From Yamagishiella unicocca (Eukaryota; Chlorophyta; Chlorophyceae; Chlamydomonadales; Volvocaceae): a stretch of 64,000 nt of DNA. The notes under the pieces are model-generated. The model was given only the letters and a program-made list of their open reading frames with translations. It made no database searches and was not told where the DNA came from. The stretch covers positions 414,700-478,699 of the forward strand of contig BDSL01000085.1 in assembly GCA_003116995.1 (NCBI GenBank), given 5' to 3'. Shown piece after piece: positions 24,261-33,944 of the stretch (positions are counted from its first letter, which is position 1; every line of letters begins with the position of its first letter). The position numbers and the translations under genes are program-made.

Positions 24261-27200
24261 TCACGCGCCAAGCGCCAGCTCCCACGGCGGCCAACTCCCA
24301 ATGCCCCTACTCGGCCCCGCCCCGGCAGGCACCTGCATCAGCTCCTCAATCACGTCCTCCAGTGTGATGATCCCCACGGGCACCAGAACCTCCTCCGCAG
24401 CCACGGCGCTGTTCAGCCAGGTGGCGTTGTGATGCGAGTGGCGGAGGAGGCTCGCCGCACCGCTGGTGCCAGCCCCCGCTTCTCTTGCGCCCCAAGGCCG
24501 TAGCGATGTAGCCGCGGCAGCATCCACATAAGCCCGAGGTTCGAAGCCAATGTCGGCAACTACCGGGAGCGCGCCCGGCGCAGGCTCCGGCCCGGTGTTT
24601 GAGACAGTAGGGGAATACAGGCGCAGGCTCCGCAGCTGGGACTGCACCGACCTGTTGCCGCCCAGCGCCCCCGGAACCCGGCGCCGGTGCGAGTGCAGGT
24701 CTTGCACCTGTGCTGCGGCGGCCGCCGCTGTGGCGGCAGAATCGGACTCGCGCGTGGTGACGGGGCTGAGGGCGAGGTCGTCAGTGCCGCTGGGCTGGTG
24801 CTGCTCGTGGCGCTGGTGCTGCTGTCGTTGCGGCCTCCTGGAATCGTGGTGCAGGACATCGGGGTAGTCAAGGTGAGCCGTGTCCGGCACACCTGGCTGC
24901 GGCCCTAGCTCGTCGACCACAGCTCCCATCCGCTCCTCCCCCACAGGCGCTCCTTCCGGCTGCAGCACCGCAGCGGCCGTACGCGACAGCTGCTCCGCCG
25001 CCATGGCGCCAATGCTGCTCATCTGCAGCTCACCTATCGGTGCGGATACCTCCTTTTCCGGCTCACGCACCTTGTCCACAGCCGCACCTCCCCTGCAGAC
25101 GACGCCGCCGCTGCCCACAGCAGCGCCACCTGCGGCCATGGCTGCTGCTCCCGCCGGGGGCTGCTGCCCCTCCAAGGACTGCTTGCCGGAAGTTTTTTGG
25201 CCTTCCATCTGTTCCCCACTTGCCACCACCGTTGGGCTGGGGCGCCCGTTGCTGACCTCGTCCAGGTCACGGCGCGCCAGGTGCTTACGCCGGCCGCCGG
25301 CCAGCAGCCTCAGCACCGCTCGGATGCGGTGCTCCGCGGTGCGCCATCGGCCGGACCCAGGGGACGGTCGGGAGTAGCGCCCTCCGGCTGCGCCGCTGCC
25401 AGGCCCACTCGCTCCAGTGCTGACGGCGCTGCTCCTACTCCTGCTGGTGCTGGTGCTGCTTGAGGAGCTGCCGCTGCTGCTCGAGCTGTCGTCCTCGCCA
25501 TCGTCGCTGCTGTCGCTGCCGCGAGTGCTGCTGGTGCTGCCGGGCCCAGCGAGGGAGCGCATGAGGTCCGCTACCTCGGGTTGCGGGACCGTCAGCACCG
25601 CCAGATGGCTCCGGCCGCTGCTGAAGAACTTGAGCAGGTCGAAGAGGGAGGTGTGCGCGGACAGGTGCGGCAGCACCCGCATGGGCGCCTGGCCAGCGCG
25701 GATCGGTCTCGAAGGATCCACCTGCAGCACAGACGGGCAAGCACGGAACAATGTCGGATGAGGCATGGCATGTAAGAAGACGCCATAACGTTTCTAACAC
25801 AAGCGCACTTTCTCGCCGTTTCGCTGTCATCGAGTGATGCAGCAGAGGTGAGGTATCAAGGCGCCACTTTCAAACACGCAGCAGCTGCCGCAACCCTACC
25901 AACCTGCTGCAGCACCTCCTTGGTAAGCAGGAAGCCCAGGAACTCCGGATGACCCGCAGGGCCCCGCCGCCAGACCGGCACACGGCTGAGCCCTGTGCGC
26001 AGCACCGCCGCCAGGCAGCGGCGATTCAGCACCGCCTCCTCGGGCAGTGCGAACACGCGGTCGAGCGGAGTCATGGCTGCTGCAGCATCCTTGCCTGCCA
26101 GGTCTAGCACACCCCGTATGATCTGTCCGGAATGCGGGAAAACGTTGGGGCGGGCTTCAGTACCCTCGACCGGACTCAGGTTTTCCAAACAGGACCCCGG
26201 GCCTTAGGACGCGTTGGGCACGCGCGCAGGTGTATGATAAAGCCGAAGGGCGCTAGGGGTCTGTCGCTACGTCTGAGCGCCGTACGCCAGCGACTCTGCC
26301 AGCATCCCTGGAGCCCTGTCTCCCCTGCAAATGGTGGTTTGCCAGTCGGGCTGAGGGTGCACCCGCCTTGATTTCATCTTCGATGAGGTTGCCTCCCAGC
26401 CCCTCATGCTTGGCGTGCAATGTCACCAGCGTCTTGAGCTGGCGGCGGCCGTGCGCCTTCTCGTGGGGCCCGAGCATCCAGTCCAGGAGGCGGCCGCTGG
26501 GCCAGCTGATGGGGCTCGTGGCGATGAGGAAGAAGCGAACGACCCAGCTCAGAGCACCGCCTATGGCAATGCCGTGCCTGAAGGTGGGACAGGATGGCAG
26601 AAAGTTGGCAATACAGTCATTACGAACATAGCAGTAACGGAGACCACTGTAACGAATACTACCCTGGGGTGCTGGCTGCTGCTCAGTGTGCCTACAGCCT
26701 GTCGCTTTGGTGTTCTGGTGGTTTGCCTTTGTTCCGGTGCATGTCGGTCTTTGTTTCCTCCGTCTTTTTCAGTGTCAGGCGATGCGCCCGATGGTTCTAC
26801 CTCTTGGTCTGGAACCCACTGTAATCGTTACAACAACTACTACAGCAGTATTGCTGGAACGGGTTTTGCGCGAGCAGCACGCGCTGACCCTCGGACCCAG
26901 CACATCGGACCCACCTTGCGCATACGGCCTGCGGTAAGATTTCGCCGAAGATGAGCACGGCCGTGGTGGCGAGGATGCTGGAATCGCAACCCATGACCAG
27001 TCACCACGCGGGGGCAGGAGGGGGCGTCAGTTGCCGCAGTCAGGGCAGTGATCGGCAAGGCAGTGCAGCACCTATCGGCCTCAGCAACAGGCACGGCGCC
27101 TTCACAGCAGCCAACCAGCCACGTCTCCGTCTCGACCAATCTATCCGATCCTAGCGTCAAATCGGCATCTCAACCGCACATAACGGCTCACATGGACACT

Positions 27201-27819
27201 GCGGGGCTGAGCATGCGGTCCAGGAAGATGGGGAGGGATGTGTTGCAGGCCGCGTTGATCAGCACCTTCACGTCGCGCAGAGGGCACACAGGGGCGATGA
27301 TTACGGTGTGGGGTCAAGGCTGTGTAACAACCATGACAGGGGAGTTCGGAGTAATGCGTAGGAGCGTCGGATCAAACGTCTCAGCTGCAACGCCCAAGGT
27401 CTCAGTTGAAACGCCCAAGGAGCTGCCTTCAATGTGCTTCGTGGCTCACCAGGGACACCAGCAGCCAATGTGGATTCCGCAGCAGAGGTGCCACGCGCGC
27501 TGCCCACTTCCGCTGATTGCTGCTGCCACTGCGCCCTCGGACACAACAGAGCAGCGGCATTTGTAAGGCAGACGTGCACCCATGTGCTGCGCGGGAAAGC
27601 TGCAAATGAGGCACCCAACGCCGCGTACCTCCGCTTGACAACCTCCAGTTCAAGCCTGTCAAGCGACAGGAGCCCCAACGTGAGGCCCGCGACCAGGCCG
27701 GAAAGGAGAATTAGAGCAATGCTGATGCTCACGTTAACCGCCACGCGGCTTCGGGACAGCGGCGCGGCGCCGGTATCCGTCACCGCGGCAGTTCCGTTTA
27801 CGGTATCATTGGATTCCAT
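24261..27819 (-). CDS. CNNM-like membrane protein (DUF21 + CBS pair)
   Basis: Seven exons close in phase to 762 aa: 27629-27819, 27459-27528, 27192-27265, 26915-26977, 26367-26577, 25904-26122 and 24261-25721. The order is classic CNNM: DUF21 with first helix ALILLSGLVAGLTLGLLSLD, then RKWAARVAPLLRNPHWLL, NTSLPIFLDRML and AVLIFGEILPQAVCAR; a helix beginning GIAIGGALSWVVRFFL; LKTLVTLHAKHEG; then CBS1 (about 204-276, MTPLDRVFALP, SRVPVW) and CBS2. CBS2 is split: HLSAHTSLFDLLKFF and SHLAVLTV lie before, and VPVGIITLEDVIEELMQ after, about 390 residues of Ser/Gln/Ala-rich sequence including a long poly-Ser run. CNNM/CorC proteins are implicated in Mg2+ transport or homeostasis; the substrate here is inferred only from family. 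The intron at 26123-26366 needs a GC donor. Confidence 0.92.
26123..26366 (-). other. GC-AG intron in CNNM-like gene
   Basis: The exon ending GAT GAA ATC AAG must join ATC ATA CGG in phase 0 to give DEIK-IIRGVLDL, the expected DUF21-to-CBS linker. The donor is AAG|GCGGGT. The adjacent GT (GTGCAC) is in the wrong phase for the only usable acceptor, ACAG|ATC. Confidence 0.72.
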
Positions 27820-29171
27820 GAACAACAGGTAATCTGAAGCCACGCACCTCAATTTCTACGCAAAGACGTTATACGCTATGAGTAAGATGAGGCGCATCAT
27901 GTAAGTTTGAGGAAAGCGAACAGGAGCGCCGTGGGCGTGTCAGAGGGCTTTGGATGAAGGGGCCGGAAAGTAGGATGGTCCGTAGGGTAAGTACAGCTTG
28001 TACTAATGTACCAGATGGACCGATTGCTCAATTGTAGCAGTGGTATCCCTCCGTCGTCTGCAAGCCCAGGATTTCTGCCGTCGTCCCATGCTGCGCATGA
28101 CCCATGGGACGTAGGGCGACTGGCGATCCGTGCGCTTCGTTGCTTGCTGTGACCAGCTTGCATTTCGCAGTGCACGTTCATTAAACATATACGAGCGCTG
28201 ACGAACGGATTAATGTTTAGCATCGCCTCGACGGAAGGCGACGAATGCCAAGACCATCTCACCATGATGTCCTTGTTGGCATGATCCCAGGCATAAACAG
28301 AGGATCAAATGTCCTTCCTAACCTGACAAGACCCCTGCGCGAGCGATACAAGTTGTAAAGGATGGGGCCGTCCTGGGCTCCGCGGCGACGGCCTGGATGG
28401 ATGCGCTCTGCACGTATCGCGCCCGCATGGATGTTGCATCGCGAGCCAGGGGAGGATGGTATCAATACTGGGCAGATGGCATTGCCCCGCGGAAGGAAGG
28501 CCTGTCCTGAACAACTAGTGGCAACCCCAAATATTTGAACGGCTAGATTGCAATCGGTACTGTGTATAGCGATACCGACGGAAATTTCTTATGTTACAGC
28601 AACAACCCTTCGCCCCCTATCCTGGCTGTTACAGCGCCAAGGAGCGAACAGCACGTACAACAATGCCCTACACCAATACTCTCCACCCGCTAGTTCCTTA
28701 GTCATATGGTACAGGGTCTTAGTGTCCTACCAAGTGGCCGCAAGCGCACCGGCTAGCTTCGCTACAGCGATGGCCTCCCGGGTAAACACGGTCCCCTACA
28801 GTTCCTACGGATTGTTCCGCAGAACCAACGACCGCCGCGGCGTCGACGAAGCCCAGAGCAGCAGGCGTAGCCAACTGAGACACTCCCTGTGGTGGCGTTG
28901 ATGCTCCAATGAATTTCATTGTTGGGTAATACTAGCAAAGCCTAACCAATCCGGCGAGCAAACACGAGCGCGAACCGATGCCGCGTGCACACGCACGAAC
29001 CGAACTCATGAATCAAAGAGCTATGCATACGGTATTAAGGCCAAGAAGCTTGATCAAGGGATGATATGCTCTGTGTGAACCTGCTAAACAACGACGCCAA
29101 ACCTGCGACCTATCCTGGACGATAGCCTGCCATACGGCTTGCAAAACTACACCACCTCTTGCCCCCTGATG
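27820..29171. other. Intergenic: CNNM promoter side and RAP-gene 3' region
   Basis: 1.35 kb between two minus-strand genes. An ORF at 28548-28901 (plus) has no recognisable domain or splice partners and is probably chance. The stretch should hold the CNNM-like promoter just above 27819 and the 3' UTR of the RAP gene below 29172. Confidence 0.45.
28629..28633 (-). terminator. Possible TGTAA poly(A) signal for RAP gene
   Basis: First minus-strand TGTAA downstream of the RAP-gene stop, 539 bp away; a second lies at 28594-28598. The pair slightly raises the odds that this is the real 3' end. Confidence 0.33.
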
Positions 29172-32100
29172 CTAGCACATGCGCCTCTTCGCGGCCTTCT
29201 GTGGCAGCGGCGGCAGCTCCTCGCCCAGCAACTCCTCCAGCCTGCTACGCAAGTACCGCTGCCGGGCCGTGGCGGCCTCCTGCAGTGCCCGCACCCGCCT
29301 GACCTCCCCATCCGGCCCCGCCTGGCGCGCTAGGGCGGGCAGGCTGTCCTCCGCTGCCAGCGCAGACCATTCGTGGAAGGGCACCACCAGTGGGGTCCAG
29401 CCGCGGAACTCCAGCGACCGTAAGCGCGCGGCCGCAGGGCCCATAGGTTGGTGGGGCGCGTCCAACGTGCAGCAGCCCGCTGACAGGACCTCGAGGCAGA
29501 TCGTGAGGCCGTTGATGCTGTGGGTATGGCCGAGGCGAGGTGGTGTGAGGTCGGGATGGGGTCGTGTGCACGGGAGCAGCGTGCCGAAGCATCCGCCTAC
29601 CGGTGTGTTCTGTTTGCTGCCTTACCAAGTTACCGTGCCCAAAGAATGGCTAGTCGCGCCCCCCTCAAAGGCTAGTCGCGGCCCCCTCAATGGCTAGTCG
29701 CAGACCCCCCTCAATGGCTAGTCGCAGCCCCCTCAAAGGCTAGTCCCGGCCCCCTCAAAGGCTAGTCGCAGCCCCCTCAAAGGCTAGTCGCAGACCCCCC
29801 TCAATGGCTAGTCGCAGCCCCCTCAATGGCTAGTCGCAGCCCCCTCAATGGCTAGTCGCAGCCCCCTCAATGGCTAGTCGCAGCCCCCTCAATGGCTAGT
29901 CCCGGCCCCCTCAACTACCCCAGCTTACAGCATGGTGTGTTTGAGGCTAAACATGCCGTCGATGGAGGCTGAGGGGCGCAGCTCCAAGCCCATGGCGCGC
30001 AGCGTGGCCGCCACCTCCGCCTGCAGCGCAACCCTGTGGGGGCGCAGGGCTCGCAAACGAAGGCGGATTGGCAACCCACTCCTGTGCGGCAAACGCAGTG
30101 CACATACGCCACTAGAACCCAGTCCACCTGGCAAGACACAGGAGGACGTGGAGGCTGGTGTCCACGTTTCAGCACGATGGGTCAGAGGCATGCACATATC
30201 ACCGCAACGCTCTTCCCGGCGGCGACGGCGGCCAGCACTGTGGAAGGCAGCAAGCTCACCTGCTCAGTGCTTGTCCTGGCATCGGGTGCTGCGTTGGGTC
30301 GGCCGCACCGTGGGCCCCCACGGTATCGCGGCCGGCTGCCTCCGCTTGGAAGGCAACAAAGCACGCCGACAAGAAGCGCTCGGGCAGCTTGTGTACCGGC
30401 GGACGGGTGCGCAGAAGGCGGCTCCAAGCAGTGGCCGATTCGGCCTCAAGTGGGTTTATGCGGCCTGTGGGAGACGCCGAAAACGCAGTAAGGCAACACC
30501 ACATAGCAACGTACTGGGCAGTGTTAGGGCATTGTGTAGGAATGCATCTCCCACAGTAGCTTTAATCAGGTGCCCGATCGGCCCAGAAGAAGCGGGGTGG
30601 CCCCAGACCCAGCCACACTTGCGCCGCAATTACTTTGACACCGTATCTGTAATTACATTACAAATAGGGCTGGACAGTTGCAAGCGCCGCCCAGACGAGA
30701 TCGGTCGGGCGTCGTCTCTCGCACTGCGGGGCAACTTACACATGCCCTGTCCCGGCTGCAACTCCAGTGCCTTGACTTGCGCACCCATGAGCCGCGCCAG
30801 CGCCGACCAGCTCATGCTGTCGGGGTGGAGGCGCGGCAGCTGCCGGAACAGCAAGGTGAACAGCGAGGCGCTGTAGCAGTGCAGGGCGCCGTACGACCAC
30901 AGCAGCTTGGACAACACGTCCGCGTCCAGCAGCGCCGAGGCGGCGCCCTCCGCCGCCGCGGGCGCCGCGCCAGGCGTCTGTGGCGTTACAGCTCCAGGGA
31001 AGGCGTGCGAGGACTCTGATGGCGCACGCTTGCCTGATGGCAAGACCGTCGTACCGTTGACGAAACGGCCGGATTCCGCAAATGGCGCAGAGCCGCCGGC
31101 GTCACCGCGCGCGGAGCCGGCGTGCCAGTCGTCTGGCAGGGCGGGGTTGAACCTGTCGTACAGCGAGCAAGAGTGGCTGCGGCCCCCAGGGCCGATGTGC
31201 GTGGGCCATAACGCGCTGTATGACACAGGCATATCCGCGGGCAAACCACGACCGGGTGGGAGCAATAGCTTGCCGGCCCTGAGTGGTGGCGGCAGCAGCT
31301 TAGCGGGAGCGCGGCCTACGGCACCGCTGCTACGGACGCCGGACTCGTGGGCATCAGCTGGATGATGCCCAGAGCCGGATCCGTGCGCTGGGGGCTGCTG
31401 TGGAAGTTGATGCTGTTGGGTCGGTGACCCGTGATCCCGTCGGAGCCCAGCACCCGGAGACGGGCCGTGCGCTGCGGAACCATCTACGGCTGCTGCAGCC
31501 GGTGCCACAGCGGCGTCCGCAACGCCATTTCCATCAACTTCCGCTCGCAAGGGCAGCGACTGCGAGCTGCTTGGAACGCCGGCTGCCATCGCCGCGGGCG
31601 CCGCCACCAACCCCGTCGCCACCCGCTGCGCCTCCGCCACTCGCTCTGCCACGACCCCCATGAGCCCCAGGTCCCTGTGCTGCAGCAGCGCACAGGCCCA
31701 CATGGCCTCAGCCAGGACCTCCAGCCCCGCGTCCGGGGCCAGGCGTCTTAGCGCGACGCAAGCGTCTGTGAGCAGGGCCGTATCGGCGCGCCGCAGACGC
31801 GCCATGCCTGACAAGACCAGCGCCACCTCCGTGGCGCTGGCGGTGACGACCTGCGCGCGAAACTTGGCAGCTATGCTGCGCAGCAGGTCCTCGTCCTCCT
31901 CCAGCTGCGGGTCGTGCTGCCGGAACCAGGCGTAGGACTGCAGCGCAGCAGGACCGGCACCGGAGGAGTGCGGGGGGCCCAGAAGCATGGGGCGCGACAC
32001 TTTCAGGCACGAGAGCGAGACCTCCTGCTGCGCATGCACGGACCGACTAGCCGATGCGCGCGTGCGATGTACGACTGCAGCAAGAATGGCGAGCACCGCA

Positions 32101-33766
32101 ATACAGCAAGGCTTGGCACACGCCATGCGCGCGCGCACCCATGTGCCGCAAATGCGCCACCAAACCACACCCCTCGGTACCCGGAGCTGGTCCCTCGCGG
32201 CCCCCGAAGCCCTCGCACTGCATACCCACCCACGCACCTGCACGATAGCCGCCAGCTGGCGCGGAGTGGCTGCGGGCAATCCATCCCACACATGCTCGGA
32301 GACCGCCGAAACGAATTGCGGGTCATACAGCCCCAAGCGCGACAGGGCCCAGAGCGCGTTCGCCAGCTCCATAGGCCCGAGTTCGGGGAGCTTGCCCGCT
32401 AGCGACTGCAAGATTACGGTCACCAAGCCGGAGTCGTGGTGACCCACTGTCGTGTAGGCCCACAGCACGTTGCTCAACTCGGGGCCTGGGCGGCGTGGGA
32501 CGGGCGGCGCACAGTCAGCCGCCGTCAACACTGCCATGTTGCCGACTGTCGCTCTGGGCGAGCCACCCGCTCGCGTCGTGTAGGGAGTACGGCTGTCCCA
32601 GGATCCAACCCTGCCTCCCCAAACCACGTTTCCACGCACCGCTTAGCTCGTCCACGTGGCAGAGGACTAGGCCCGACAGGGAGTCAAACAGCTCTTCGCT
32701 GTAGTCTCGCGCCAAATGAGCTGCTAATTCGCTGTACGACACGGGCTGAGTCACAGTGGACATCAGGTCGCGGGCGGATTCTGCCGCGGTCATGACACCA
32801 ACCATGCCATGCAAGCTCCGCGCAGGAAGTGACGCTATCAGCCCTCGTTCGCACGTGTTTCTTGAAGTTGCCCTCCCGGGGCCCAGGCCCCCGGGGCCCA
32901 GGCCCCCTACACATGCTGAGATAGTTGCTGCTGCGCAGCGAATTGAGGCCGGAGGCTCGACCACTGGCGATCGTCGCCCAGATTCCGTGGTCGATGCGCC
33001 TTGACCGGTGATCGTGATATGTCTTATGAGCGTGTGCGGTCCTGGACCCTCGGCAAGGCCTCGGCACCGTTGCATATCGGCAGTCGTGCCTTTTGGCCGG
33101 AAAGCCGCTGCCGCAAACCCCGCTTCACGCGATTTCCCAGAACGGCAGTGGATGGCTTTCGTGCATGGTTGACGGTCGGCTTCATCACAGCAGCTGACCT
33201 GCACAATGAGTCGAGAGACTGGAGTTTTGGGTAGGGAGATGGGCGGACTGGGTTTGGGTGGTTGGCAGGCAGTACTCACAGGAGTAGCCCCTGGTCCGGA
33301 TACCATTGGTAAGCCAGCCGCTTTGTAGCCATTTGTGGTCTTCGATATCGCTGCCAGCGTCGTAGACGTGCGACCAGCGAGTGTTGCGCAGCCTTCTTGG
33401 AGAGCTGTAACAGCCTCACCCAACCCTCGACGCCACATCGCTACCTTAATGAGCCAGGAAAGCGCGCGCCAGCACCGCTCTACCTCATATGCCAGCTTTA
33501 GCACTTGCTTTGCATACCGAATTGCAGGCTGTGGTTAGCATAGCAACTCCACAGCGCTCCGAGACGTCTCCGAGGGCAATTGCAGAGTACAGGCAATCAG
33601 CCGCCTCTGTACTGGCCCACTTATTCAGCAAGTGCCAAAGTGAGAGCGCTGACGAAGGCTTGTTATCGCCAGAACATCCGCCGGAAGTGTATGCTGCAGC
33701 TATGATAAGTACGTCCCATACATTGTGATGTCCTTTACGAGAATGCCCGGCTTCTTGCTGTGTCAT
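29172..33766 (-). CDS. RAP-domain protein with OPR/FASTK-like repeats
   Basis: The C-terminal exons close in phase: 32238-about 32530, 30740-31937, 30260-30464, 29929-30033 and 29172-29517. They encode helical repeats of the form ELSNVLWAYTTVGHHD, ELANALWALSRLGLYDP, LAEAMWACALLQHRDLG and VLSKLLWSYGALHCYS. The end is a RAP domain (ARLRSLEFRGWTPLVVPFHEW). Algal proteins of this kind (octotricopeptide repeat with RAP) bind organelle RNAs and control their stability or translation, so a plastid or mitochondrial role is likely. The target RNA cannot be read from sequence. About 200 residues of Ser/Pro/Gly-rich insert split the repeats near 31560-30960. Upstream exons near 32640-32800 and 33260-33560 are likely, but phases did not close. 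The start (ATG 33764-33766) is a guess, and a transit peptide could not be judged. Confidence 0.78.
29645..29913. repeat. 22-bp minisatellite, 12 copies, in RAP-gene intron
   Basis: Twelve copies of a roughly 22-bp unit with core ggctagtcgcagcc followed by a C run and tcaa. Variants are tcccgg for tcgcag, aaag for aatg, and two-base-longer units with gacccccc. The array lies wholly inside the intron 29518-29928 between the penultimate exon and the RAP exon, ending 15 bp from its donor. Confidence 0.95.
32875..32907. repeat. 15-bp GC-rich duplication
   Basis: cccggggcccaggcc occurs twice, followed by ccc. It is probably intronic in the RAP gene. Each unit is close to palindromic and could fold. 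Confidence 0.85.
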
Positions 33767-33944
33767 CACGGGCGGAGGATGAAAGTGCACAACCCAGGGC
33801 TACTGCCAGTGCCGTACCTCACACACAAAACGAAGCAACCTAACAGGGCGCCTAAGTTCATAAAGTGTTTGCCTGATTGAACAATGGGAATGCGAGATCA
33901 AACAGCTGTTGGCACTATGTGTAATTAAGCGGTGCCGTGTGAGG
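33767..33944. promoter_or_regulatory. Divergent promoter region, RAP gene / VPS13-like gene
   Basis: Fewer than about 200 bp separate the proposed start codons of two head-to-head genes. If the RAP start is wrong the region moves, but the two 5' ends must still be close. It is AT-richer than the flanking exons. No clear core promoter motif was identified. Confidence 0.45.

Noticed and set aside
24880..25377. 165-codon plus-strand ORF opposite the CNNM-like insert
   Set aside because: It is a shadow of the low-complexity coding exon on the minus strand.
28548..28901. 117-codon plus-strand ORF between the CNNM-like and RAP genes
   Set aside because: No recognisable family, no exon partners, and it is isolated in likely 3' UTR/spacer.
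29645..29913. CRISPR-like array
   Set aside because: Units are contiguous variants with no unique spacers, inside an intron of a nuclear gene.
29932..30876. 314-codon plus-strand ORF
   Set aside because: It lies antisense to RAP-gene exons that close in phase and show protein homology.
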